Shown piece after piece: positions 42,455-53,706 of a stretch of 64,000 bases of DNA. Under the pieces are notes generated by a model. It searched no databases, was not told the origin of the DNA, and worked only from the letters and a program-made list of their open reading frames with translations. Location of the stretch: positions 6,426,604-6,490,603 of the forward strand of contig NC_065404.1 in NCBI RefSeq assembly GCF_024362695.1. Reading direction: 5' to 3'. Position 1 is the stretch's first letter; each line of letters starts with the position of its first letter. The stretch comes from Pectinophora gossypiella (lineage: Eukaryota; Arthropoda; Insecta; Lepidoptera; Gelechiidae). The translations under genes and the position numbers were made by a program.

Positions 42455-44207
42455 GAGTATATTGTTTAATAGATTATTTAGTTTTTAATCACTGTAAAAT
42501 GAAGTCGAGAATGATACCGGTGTGGGCTGTTTACTTGTGTATGACTTAAGCCGACTGATGTTATTTATATTCATATAGAAAGAGAAGTGAACATGATCTA
42601 TAGTGAGGCACAGTGACGTAAGTAGAAGTGTACAAAACCTAATGAGCTCCTTTTAAAGTCAGTGTCATTTAGATCTTGTAAATACTGAAGTGTGATTGAT
42701 GTATGTAAACATAGCCCTAGGGATTATTTGGTAAACTACTTATTTTTAAGTATCACTTATATTTTAAGTATCACTTATTTTCTCTGTTGTATAGATCGAT
42801 ATTATTGTTTTGATTGTTCATTATATTTTTCTGAAAAAATATATAGCTTTTCATTTGACCTGTCTTCGTTGACTTCTACTCTGTCTACTATAATAACTAC
42901 AGGTGTGAGGCATTATGAAGAGGTACATTTCAAAATAAATAATGAATACTGAAGAAAAATATATTTAATACTATCCAGCTAATAAAGTGGCGCCGTCAAA
43001 TATAGGCGGATTTTAAAGTGACTTAAATGTTTAACATTTCCTTTATTACCCACACAGAATCTACTCAATATTCCGAAGATGAAGGCTACCACATTACCGA
43101 ACAATGTGACAAGTTGGAGAAATATTTTCCACGTTTTCTGGGACAAAAAAGTCGAGATTAAGGTGGGAATATTTCAGCAACTTGAATCATTGCTTTACCA
43201 GCTACATACACATAATATTATACACGCAAGTCACTGTCTACATGCCGCAGTTTTTAGTATTATAAGCACGAAACGAAATCGTTTGAAATGTGATGGACTT
43301 TACTACTAGAGTTATTGTACATACAAATTACTTCTTATAACAAATTACAGATGTCAAAAAAACTATGGACCATTATATGGACAGAGATCTATTATTGCGA
43401 ACGTTTGTGAGAGAGGCGTCATTTCTCTTCCAAAGGTGCGGAACATAAATCTAAATATTATACTTTAAAACCTAAGCTTGAACTTATCCAAACATGTTAA
43501 TATTGTAAAATATTATTTTTATGATATCTATTATACCCCTCCAGTCGATTGAGGGGAGGCCTGTGCCCAGTATATACCATCTTTATGTTATTTATTATAA
43601 TATAGCAATTATTATAATTAATGATAAAGAAAAAAGGAGCTTAGAAATTGCTTTGGTGAAATATAAAATGGAAAGATCTCTGTGTGCGAAACTTTCTACT
43701 TTCTAATTATATTATTATTACTTAAACTCATTAGTAAAAGGAATATTATTGAAAGACTAAATTACCATTGTGAATACCGTTGCAAAATAGAAATAAGAAT
43801 ATCGCATTAAACAAATTTAGCGAAAACGGTAAACATTGGTTATAGGTGAAGAAAATCAATTATTTAACAATGAACACTCTTCTGCACTTACTACTTACAT
43901 AATGTATATAATAATATGCATAATATAATATGAAAATATGCAAACAAGGTTATTTCATTTTGTACTCATAAGTATGGGAAGTTTGCACCCTGCACCATAG
44001 TACATACACGTTTAGTGAGCAGGCACTGTAATTTTCAAGTTACACTACAAAGCCCAATGTATGTTACTTTTTTTTAGGAAAGCCCGAGACATTTTTTCTG
44101 AAACATTCACAAGTAATCACTAATTTCTTTCCATTGGTACCCTAAAAGAAAAGAGGGCACCTGTAATATTGCAGTTATATTATTTTATTATCTCTAACTC
44201 AACTTGA
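42455..44207. other. Intergenic interval between PCIF1 and MAF1 with two exon-like segments
   Basis: Two open segments have clean splice borders: 43,060-43,162 (acceptor TTACCCACACAG, donor GTGGGA) and 43,351-43,435 (acceptor CAAATTACAG, donor GTGCGG). The second reads KKTMDHYMDRDLLLRTFVRE. Their open frames do not join: the best frame of the first ends in TAA two codons before its donor. They may be remnants of a lost gene or mobile element. A fragment of the CCTCCCC/GGCCTGTGCCCAGTA repeat lies at 43,536-43,580. No intact gene was recognised. Confidence 0.35.
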
Positions 44208-44213
44208 TTTATT
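44208..44213 (-). promoter_or_regulatory. Poly(A) signal of MAF1
   Basis: AATAAA on the minus strand (TTTATT on plus) lies about 200 nt after the MAF1 stop. Confidence 0.5.
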
Positions 44214-44414
44214 GTTGTTTTCAGTGCAATACCAACTTTTATTTTAAACATATTGCATTAATTACACAAGTGTGATTTCATCAATATAATTCTAGTGGAC
44301 AATGTACAAACATTATAATAAGAAAATGTTTATGAAGCCAAACTATGTATCTATGTCAATAGAAAAACATAAAAAATGAAAAATTCTTTTGATATCATCT
44401 AAAACTGTTTGTCT

Positions 44415-45617
44415 TCAGTTATATTCTTCATCTTCATCCATAGCGAAATCCACTCCCGAATCAACTGCACACACAGGACTGTGAATAAAGAATATTTACA
44501 AATTATGAATAAATAGGATTTGTTATGAATTTTGCAAGAGCATTGAATATTGAAGAATCTTACCTCATTGCTCGACAAGTAAAGAAAACAATGCGTTTCA
44601 ACTTCTTATTATAGAAGAAGTAATTGAAGGCCCACAGGCAGCCGGGCTCCCCGAAGGGGTCGCTGGCGAGATCAGGATTGTAGCTGTAGATGCGGCACTC
44701 TGGCAGCAGCACCTCCTCGTCGACGGCGGCCCACAGCGCCGGTCGCAGCTGTCGCCAACGCGCGCCTCCCACGGCCGACAGTGCCCCATCCACCGCCCCC
44801 TGAACCCAGCTCAGGGATGACTCAGCACTGAACTCACTGCTCTATAGAAAAAGAAACAGTCATCAAAATACATTAATCCTCATGACCATTTCAATATTAT
44901 ACCTATTTGAAATTCGTTTTCTTCTATATTATTTTATATTATTATTATTTTATAGTTTTAAATATAAATAAAAAGCATTTTGTGTTTAAATTAATGGAAT
45001 ATTAGCGTGCAACAGCAATCTATGTACATATCTAATTTGTCAATTAGCATATTGATAAATAAAAATATAAAAAACATTTCAACTTTGTTATCCAAGAAGT
45101 AGGTTTACATGAATACAAATAAACAATCTTCTGATAATACATATATTACGAAAACAGATAATATTGACATTTAAAAGTTATTTACCTTAGCCATTGAAAA
45201 ATCATAATCAGGAAAGGCAGCATTCAGTGTAGCAATGAGATAGAATAAAGTTTTTCTGGATATAGTATCACAGAGCACTCCATCTTCATCCCCTGATAAA
45301 CTACGACTGAAAAATACAAATACATAAATTAAAACTAATTGAAAATATTTACATTCAACAAGCAAAATAATCTTATAAGAATTTTCTTAGGAACAGTTAT
45401 GGTGAAAGTACCTGTAGGTAAGGCCTTCTGGTGGTGAGAGTGCCTGGAGACTGTGGGTGGTCTCACCATCTGCAGTAAACCGCTTATAGAAGGCTTTCTC
45501 TGCTCCTGCCATCTTGCAGCTGTAGCTCTCGACGCGAGCTTGCACGGCACTGTCTCCATTCAGGATCGATAGTGCACTGCTCAGTGCTTCTAAACGGCCA
45601 CTTTCCAATAGTTTCAT
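44415..45617 (-). CDS. MAF1: MAF1, repressor of RNA polymerase III transcription, 4 exons
   Basis: Conserved nutrient- and stress-regulated repressor that binds Pol III and blocks tRNA and 5S rRNA transcription; TORC1 phosphorylation controls it. Exons 45617-45412, 45306-45186, 44841-44564 and 44478-44415 join in frame into 222 residues (human 256). It begins MKLLESGRLEALSSAL, with ESYSCKMAG (box A), SRKTLFYLIATLNAAFPDYD (box B), VDEEVLLPECRIYSYNPDL and LWAFNYFFYNKKLKRIVFF (box C), all hallmark blocks. The C terminus is short and acidic (MDEDEEYN), lacking the longer acidic tail of vertebrates. ATG 45,617 matches the conserved N terminus. Confidence 0.95.
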
Positions 45618-46407
45618 CTTCACTAATTTGAAATGCAGTCAATGTTTACCCTCTATAACTTCTCGTTATTATCGTTACGCTTGTATTCGTGCAGCAGGGT
45701 GCACTACTTCTGTACATAGCAGAGGGGTGTATGAATATTCCTTTTCTTTTGGAGTGTAAAAGGTTCACACTCGGAATCAAGTTCGTCTTCTGTTCTTCTT
45801 CCGCGCGGGTGGAATGCGGGAACATCACAAATAAGAAAAGTGTTTTGATTTTCCAAATTGCTGTTACTGGGTAGCAAATTATTTATAGCTTGTTATTGGC
45901 TTTTACACAACGAGATCGCGTCACTTCACTTGTTGTCCTACAAACACTTACATAAACACGGATTGATGTTAGAGATCAAAATCCATAGGCGACATCGTCA
46001 CAGACACAATGTACTAACTAGAAACACCTCACACGACCAAGCTTTCTAGTTTTAGGGTCACTAATATTACAAAACCATTAAATCCTTGGACGTACAACAA
46101 ATAGGTGAAGAGTGAGTAGCTTCGATCGACAAACAAAAGGTACCTAGGTAGGTAAGGTCTTTGGTACAGTGTTGCCAATGATAATACATTCATAAGAATA
46201 TTTGTCACACTACACCCGATTCTTATCCGATTCGAGTTCGAGATTGACAGACATTAAAAATTACTTATTGAATTACATATCGAATGACAAATGAAGTACG
46301 CAAGCTACGATACAAACTACATACAAATTTTTTTTTTTTTTTTTTTTTCTTCTGGCTTCCGCGGCTAGCGATGCGCCAATGACAAATCTTGAGTGATAAA
46401 TCGTGAG
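45618..46407. other. MAF1 upstream flank; long T run
   Basis: It holds the MAF1 5' UTR and promoter. A run of about 23 T at 46,326-46,348, in front of the Harbinger pair, may be the A tail of a minus-strand retroinsertion. No gene was seen. Confidence 0.4.
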
Positions 46408-47610
46408 TTACACCCGTATTCTAAGATGTTTACTCAAAACTGCCTTCACTCGGTCCTCAGCCAAGGCCACCTTAAGGGATTCTCGAAATCTCCTTGAAAT
46501 CGGTATTCTTAGTTGGCACCTCAACCTTAGCTGAGGTTTCCTCCAGTGAGGAAGAGTGGAGGTATGACGTCATTGTTTTCGTATTATTTTGTTGGCAGCA
46601 TGATAGAATTCTGTTGGCTGTGGTCACGTTTGTAGTTTATGGGAACATTTAAACGTCAAACAAATTGTCAAATCGACTTTGACAGTTGATTTCGCGGTAC
46701 CGGCTTTGTTTATTTGCACCTGCAGCCCCTGCAGATCCAGCCCCTGCAGCACCCGCTAATACCTCACCTGGCGAAGGACCATCCCAAATACAAAGTATAA
46801 TAGCTAAGCTATATTTTTTGCTATTTCTAACACAATAAACAACATATTTTTTGCAGAATACATTATGTTTTGCCTTTTTTGCAGGAGCTATTCCTGTGGA
46901 AGTTGATATTGAAATAATGGATATTCCATATCGTCCATCAGTCGGGTCTCGTCTCTCCGATTATGAACCACCTTCTCTAATTCAAGGTATTTTCTTACAT
47001 ATTTTCTTAAGTTGATTATCTAGTACATTTAAACAAAACTATAGGCTTGATTATTATTACAAGTAATTTAAACCAGTGTGAAGATTTTAAAGATTTTAAG
47101 AAAGAGGTGTGTTTAATGAACACTTATGTAACCTTATTTAAGTAACATATTTGGAATTGTTTATTTGTAGAGCCTGTTCCTGAGCCACAAGTAGAGCTAC
47201 CTCGTCGACCATCAACTGGATTGAGAGAACATGACTATGGAGCACCTTCCCAAACTCAAGGTATTCTTATTATAGCAATATTGTTGAACAAAATCTGCTT
47301 TATAAGTAACTAAAATAATTTCTAATGTATTATTGGTAACAAATTCCTAGAAACCCCATGCTCATCTTGCGCGACCCAACACCGTCCACAAAAGTTTTTA
47401 GAGCTTTCTTATCTTTTGTTTACATTCACATCTGTGAATGTGATGGCCATCTGTCAGCACTTGTGGTGACCTTTTTTTATATTAGCCAGTTAAACGTATT
47501 CACTTCGGAGTAAAAAGGGTCGGTTAAAAAATATTTTTATTATAAGTAACTGTGTTTATTAAGCCTGTGAACTTTCGTGCGTTTTAACATATTATCTTCT
47601 TGTTACGTTT

Positions 47611-47865
47611 CAGCTTCAAAGAACATTCGGGCTCGTAATTAACCAGGAGTTCACCTTGCGAAAGGATAGATATCAGGTGATAGTGGACAGGGAGGAGGAG
47701 CTACACAAATTGAGGATAGCAGAGCGGGAGTGGCTCGTGAAGGCAGCTGAGGAGACATATCATAAAGCTCGCCTTGAAAAGGAAAGTGCGCAGGCGTTGC
47801 TGCTATGCAGCCGGGCTAAGCGAGAGCTAGCAGAGCTGCATCTTTCTAGAGAAAGAAAGAAATAA
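47611..47865 (+). pseudogene. Last exon of the Harbinger SANT-type accessory gene, copy 1, broken
   Basis: It corresponds to 51,610-52,007 of copy 2. The coiled-coil-like region (EEELHKLRIAEREWLVKAAE, then CSRAKRELAEL) remains. A small deletion upstream (GCTCGTAATTAACC against GCTCATGTAATTAATC) breaks entry into the frame, and a later indel ends it at 47,865. The N-terminal SANT exons are absent from this copy. Confidence 0.7.
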
Positions 47866-48158
47866 ATTGATAGTTTTTATTACATTTTTTTTATTGAGCA
47901 TATCCTTTGTATTTGGAGCAATAACTAATTTTAACTATGATACAAGTAATGGAATCTTAAAGAATATTTCTAAGAACTTTTTCTATATGAATTATAACAT
48001 AATATTATAGGTATTTAATACATATCTAACAACTAGATAGAAACTAAACTAGTACATAATACAATACAGTAACTCTTTATTATTTAAATACAAGAAGCAA
48101 GTGGTACAAAAGGCGTTCTTTTTGCTGAGGAAACATAACTAACATTACAAAATTATAC

Positions 48159-49259
48159 TTAACTAAAATGTCTTGCGATAAAACTAGCTCTTATAATACT
48201 ACCTCGTTCATTGTCTGGAACAGGTGTTAGTGGGTCTATCCTTGCCCTCAAGGGTTCTGGCATTTCTTGGTTAGTGTTAACACTGATATTGTGCAATACA
48301 GCACACGCCACGATGATGTTAGGGACATTTTTTATTTTGTTCTGAAGCTTTCTGCTTAAACAAGCAAATCTTCTTTTCAGGATCCCATTCAACCTTTCTA
48401 TAATATTTCTAGTACTGATATGGGATCTGTTGAAGCGCTCCTGAGTATACGTGTAAGACGACTGTGCATATCCACTGTCCCCTAAAACCAGCTCCTGCTA
48501 AATCCCCTTCTTCAAAGCGCATACTACGACGGCTGTTGCTGAATATGCGGGAATCATGGGCAGATTCTGGCCACCTCGCCACAATGTCGTAAATCAACAT
48601 TTGTGGCCCGCATATTAGTTGTACATTTATAGAGAACTCACCTTTTCTATTTCTGAAAAGTTCTCCATTTTCCCGACTCGGATTTTTAATTGGTACGTGT
48701 GCAGTCAATGCACCCGATTACCCCTGGGAATTGAGCACGTTGGTAAAATGCTCTCTTCACGTTGGCTCTCTCGTGTGCTCCAGGGAACTTGATAAACTCA
48801 ACTACTTTCATTGCTAATATTTTCGATAGCTTAGCCACGATTTTTGATACAACTGGCTGGCTGATCTTATGCAGATCTCCGCAAACAATCTGTTGAAACA
48901 GAAATAGTTTTGTAAATATTTTTTATAACTGTAGATAAGTTATTATATAAATGCTTGAATGGCTAACTTACCTGGAAGTTTCCTGTAGCATAAAATCTTA
49001 ACGCTATGAGTAGTTGCAATATGGGTGGTAAAGGTAACCCTTTGTTGGTTACATTTGATTGCAATCCAATCAGCGGCAATATCATATGAACAACAGTATC
49101 TTTCCTAAATCGAAAGCGTTTTTGAAATTGTTCTTCGTCGTAACATTCCAAAGGGTTTTGAGCGTCTCTGATATATTTCCGCGCCGGATAATCGTAAGGA
49201 TTATCATAAACATAATCCATAAACTCTTCAAAGTCACTATATAAGTCACTATCACTCAT
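48159..49259 (-). pseudogene. HARBI1-like transposase, copy 1, disrupted
   Basis: Exon 1 (49259-48972, MSDSDLYSDFEEF to FYATGNFQ) is open. Exon 2 is split by deletions near 48,440-48,500 relative to copy 2, which remove the segment around the second catalytic aspartate and shift the frame. Other stretches (KNPSRENGELFRNRKG, then LKRRFACLSRKL) are preserved. It is probably unable to make a full transposase. Confidence 0.75.
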
Positions 49260-49937
49260 TTTAATAACAAAAATCGAAGTTTGTAATATAAAAAGTATCG
49301 TCACAACAAGCGTTCGCACGGATTTCAAGCGTTGAGTAGTCCTTAAGGTAGATCACGAGGTACCTTACATTTGACAGTTCATTCCTCAATTTTTACTCAC
49401 CTCCAGTGAGGAAGAACCATAAGTCGAGGACGTAAATGTCAACTATGAATACCAAAAATCCTCAACCGAGGTTGAGTCGAGTGGAGGAAATCTTGAGTGA
49501 CATCTGAGAATACGGGTGTTACACCCGTATTCTAAGATGTTTACTCAAAACTGCCTTCACTCGGTCCTCAGCCAAGGCCACCTTAAGGGATTCTCAAAAT
49601 CTCCTTGAAATCGGTATTCTTAGTTGGCACCTCAACCTTAACGGAGGTTTCCTCCAGCGAGGAAGAGTGGAGGTATGACGTCATTGTTTTCGTATTATTT
49701 TGTTGGCAGCATGATAGAATTCTGTTGGCTGTGGTCACGTTTGTAGTTTATGGGAACATTTAAACGTCAAACAAATTGTCAAATCGACTTTGACAGTTGA
49801 TTTCGCGGTACCGGCTTTGTTTATTTCAAACACAAATTTCAGACTACTTTGCACTGAGCAAGTTATCATCCGTCCCAAACTACTTTGTGGAGTGTGAAAG
49901 TGTTTATTAGATTTGTAAAAGTGTTTATCAAGTCAAA

Positions 49938-52007
49938 ATGTCGAGCGGATCAACAAGACAAACTTTCACTGAACACGAAAAAGTGTGTCTGCAGGAATTA
50001 GTTTTGAAATATAAATTAAATTCTGCTGCAACTATTGGGGCTGGAAATGCAAATGTAAAAAAAATGGCTTGGGTACGCCTTACACAAGAATTTAACTCCA
50101 TTGAGACCAATAGTAAAGTAAGTACCTAAATGTAGCACATAATATTAATATCATTCCTGATTTTGATTAAACTTACAAACAAACCTTTGATTTCTTTTAG
50201 CGAACAGAGGCACAATTAAAAAAATGTTGGGACAATTTAAAAACCAGAAGAAAACAATTTCTAGCACAAGAAAAAAGGTAAAATATCATATACTTTCTTA
50301 AAAGTAAATATTTAATTATTTACTATTGTTACAAAACACAGTGCAATGTTGTAAGTAATGTTATTTTTAAGCTTCTCATTTTTCATTTGAATTTGGAAGG
50401 GAACGCATGAGGACCGGAGGTGGGTTGTATGCAGCTAGTACCTCTCAAGGCTCCCAGGAGGCTATTGATGCTGCTCTTTTGGATGCCACAAATATAGAGC
50501 TACAAGGCGTGTTTGATAGTGATAGTGGTGAGTTATCAGGATATACATACATACCTTATTCCACTTACTAAATAGTTTTTATTGATATCTCTTTTCTATG
50601 TTCAGTTGAAAGTTAATAGAATTTCACCGAGTGGCTCTTGCAAGTAAAAATTATAGCAATTGATAACATTTTCATTCCAGATATGGTGTTGGACCACAAC
50701 ATGTGAGCCCCAGTACCTGATCTCCCTGCACCTGCAGCCCCTGCAGCACCCGCTAATACCTCACCTGGCGAAGGACCATCCCAAATACAAAGTATAATAG
50801 TTAAGCTATATTTTTTGCCATTTCTAACACAATAAACAACATATTTTTTTTGCAGAATACATTATGTTTTGCCTTTTTTGCAGAAGCTATTCCTGTGGAA
50901 GTTGATATTGAAATAATGGATAATCAATATCGTCCATCAGCCGGGTCTCGTCTCTCCGATTATGAGCCACCTTCTCTAATTCAAGGTATTTTCTTAGATA
51001 TTTTCTTAAGTTGATTATCTAGTACATTTAAACAAAACTATAGGCTTGATTATTATTACAAGTAATCTAAACCAGTGTGAAGATTTTAAAGATTTTAAGA
51101 AAGAGGTGTGTTTAATGAACACTTATGTAACCTTATTTAAGTAACATATTTGGAATTTTTTATTTGTAGAGTCTGTTCCTGTGGCACAAGTAGAGCTACC
51201 TCGTCGACCATCAACTGGATTGAGAGAACATGATTATGGAGCACCTTCTCAAACTCAAGGTATTCTTATTATAGCAATATTGTTGAACAAAATCTGCTTT
51301 ATAAGTAACTAAAATAATTTCTAATGTATTTTTGGTAACAAATTCCTAGAAACCCCATGCTGATCTTGCGCGACCCAACTCCGTCCACAAAAGTTTTTAC
51401 AGCTTTCTTATCTTTTGTTTACATTCACATCTGTGAATGTGATGGCCATCTGTCAGCACTTGTGGTGACCTTTTTTTATATTAGCCAGTTAAACGTATTC
51501 ACTTCGTAGTAAAAAGGATCGGTTAAAAAATATTTTTATTATAAGTAACTGTGTTTATTAAGCCTGTGAACTTTCGTGCGTTTTAACATATCTTCTTGTT
51601 ACGTTTCAGCTTCAAAGAACATTCGGGCTCATGTAATTAATCAGGAGTTCACCTTGCGAAAGGATAGATATCAGGTGATAGTGGACAGGGAGGAGGAGCT
51701 ACACAAATTGAGGATAGCAGAGCGGGAGTGGCTCGTAAAGGCAGCTGAGGAGACATATCATAAAGCTCGCCTTGAAAAGGAAAGTGCGCAGGAGTTGCTG
51801 CTATGCAGCCGGGCTAAGCGAGAGCTAGCAGAGCTGCATCTTTCTAGGGAAGAAAGAAATAAATTGATAGTTTTTATTACATTTTTTTTATTGAGCATAT
51901 CCCTTGTATTTGGAGCAATAACTAATTTTAACTATGATACAAATAATGGAATCTTAAAGAATATTTCTAAGAACTTTTTCTATATGAATTATAACATAAT
52001 ATTATAG
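49938..52007 (+). pseudogene. Harbinger SANT/Myb-like accessory protein gene, copy 2, with a nonsense codon
   Basis: The SANT/trihelix-like DNA-binding protein of Harbinger elements assists transposase nuclear import and end binding. Exons: 49938-50117 (RQTFTEHEKVCLQELVLKYK), 50201-50277 (KKCWDNLKTRRKQFLA), 50400-50527, and one beginning 50681. Further exons lie near 50,886-50,984 and 51,171-51,259, with a last one 51,610-52,007 (REEELHKLRIAEREW and a hydrophobic end). In the exon from 50,681 an in-frame TGA (50,704-50,706) interrupts a frame that stays open beyond it (APVPDLPAPAAPAAPA), so a single change likely inactivated it. Splice sites after the fourth exon are tentative. Confidence 0.7.
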
Positions 52008-52155
52008 GTATTTAATACATATCTAACATCTAGATAGAAACTAAACTAGTACATAATACAATACAGTAACTCTTTATTATTTAAATACAAGAAGCAAGTG
52101 GTACAAAAGGCGTTCTTTTTGCTGAGGAAACATAACTAACATAACAAAATTATAC

Positions 52156-53290
52156 TTAACTAAAATGTCTTGCGATAAAACTAGCTCTTATAATACTACC
52201 TCGTTCATTGTCTGGAACAGGTGTTGGTGGGTCTATCCTTGACCTCAAGGGTTCTGGCATTTCTTGGTTAGTGTTAACACTGATATTGTGCAATACAGCA
52301 CATGCCACGATGATGTTAGGGACATTTTTTATTTTGTTCTGAAGCTTCCTGCTTAAACAAGCAAATCTTCTTTTCAGGACACCATTCAGCCTTTCTATAA
52401 TATTTCTAGTACTGATATGGGATAAGTTGTAGCGCTCCTGATCTGGTGTTTGTGGATTTAGCACGGGAGTATACGTGTAAGACGACTGTGCATATCCACT
52501 GTCCCCTAAAAGTATGCCAGCACCTACTAAATCCCCTTCTTCAAAGCGCATACTACAACGGCTGTTGCTGAATATGCGGGAATCATGGGCAGATCCTGGC
52601 CACCTCGCCACAATGTCGTAAATCAACATTTGTGGCCCGCATATTAGTTGTACATTTATAGAGAACTCACCTTTTCTATTTCTGAAAAGTTCTCCATTTT
52701 CCCGACTCGGATTTTTAATTGGTACGTGAGTGCAGTCAATGCACCCGATTACCCCTGGGAATTGAGCACGTTGGTAAAATGCTCTCTTCACGTTGGCTCT
52801 CTCGTGTGCTCCAGGGAACTTGATAAACTCAACTACTTTCATTGCTAATATTTTCGATAGCTTAGCCACGATTTTAGATACAACTGGCTGACTGATCTTA
52901 TGCAGGTCTCCGCAAACAATCTGTTGAAACAGAAATAGTTTGGTAAATATTTTTTATAACTGTAGATAAGTAATTATATAAATGCTTGAATGGCTAACTT
53001 ACCTGGAAGTTTCCTGTAGCATAAAATCTTAACGCTATGAGTAGTTGCAATATGGGTGGTAAAGGTAACCCTTTGTTGGTTACATTTGATTGCAATCCAA
53101 TCAGTGGCAATATCATATGAACAACGGTATCTTACCTAAATCGAAAGCGTTTTTGAAATTGTTCTTCGTCGTAACATTCCAAAGGGTTTTGAGCGTCTCT
53201 GATATATTTCCGCGCCGGATAATCGTAAGGATTATCATAAACATAATCCATAAACTCTTCAAAGTCACTATATAAGTCACTATCACTCAT
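52156..53290 (-). pseudogene. HARBI1-like DDE transposase, copy 2, with a nonsense codon in exon 1
   Basis: Exons 53290-53003 and 52920-52156. Exon 2 is fully open and carries the DDE residues: Asp in VIGCIDCTHVPIKNP, Asp in GILLGDSGYAQSS and Glu in RNIIERLNGVLKRRF, plus ARWPGSAHDSRIFSNS. Exon 1 encodes MSDSDLYSDFEEF, but TAA at 53,132-53,134 replaces the Lys codon of copy 1 after RFRFR. The change also creates a GTAAGA that could act as a donor. Confidence 0.8.
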
Positions 53291-53552
53291 TTTAATAACA
53301 AAAATCGAAGTTTGTAATATAAAAAGTATCGTCACAACAAGCGTTCGCACGGATTTCAAGCGTTGAGTAGTCCTTAAGGTTGGTCACGAGGTACCTTACA
53401 TTTGACAGTTCATTCCTCAATTTTTACTCACCTCCAGTGAGGAAGAACCATAAGTCGAGGACGTAAATGTCAACTATGAATACCAAAAATCCTCAACCGA
53501 GGTTGAGTCGAGTGGAGGAAATCTTGAGTGACATCTGAGAATACGGGTGTTA

Positions 53553-53706
53553 GTCTTCAATAATAATTATCTTTTCATGTTGTTACTGTGCAGTCGTTAA
53601 AAACGAGGAAACTTTTCAATAATAAAATATACCGGATAGGAACGGAATTTGGAAAAGGTGAGGATCAGGAGAGGAATAATAATAAAATAATAATAAAAAG
53701 AGGAAG
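53553..53706. repeat. Flank and 3' end of the LINE with TTA/TAA-rich tail
   Basis: Read on the minus strand, the LINE ends after its ORF2 stop with CTTTTTATTATTATTTTATT, a short-repeat tail rather than a poly(A) tail, as seen in I-group LINEs. The remaining ~100 bp to the Harbinger TTA holds no recognised feature. Confidence 0.5.

Larger units (their letters stand above)
46411..49518. mobile_element. PIF/Harbinger DNA transposon, copy 1 (internally deleted)
   Basis: The termini CACCCGTATTCTAAGATG and CATCTGAGAATACGGGTG form inverted repeats, flanked by TTA (46,408-46,410 and 49,519-49,521), the 3-bp duplication typical of Harbinger. It is 3,108 bp, against 4,028 bp for copy 2. Bases corresponding to about 49,827-50,725 of copy 2 are missing, removing the start of the SANT-type gene. 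The rest is highly similar to copy 2, including introns. Confidence 0.88.
49522..53549. mobile_element. PIF/Harbinger DNA transposon, copy 2 (longer copy)
   Basis: It has the same inverted ends as copy 1 and begins right after the shared TTA; TTA follows its right end at 53,550-53,552. At 4,028 bp it carries the two genes expected of the superfamily: a SANT/Myb-like DNA-binding gene on plus and a DDE transposase on minus, converging in the middle. Each gene has one visible nonsense change. Confidence 0.9.
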
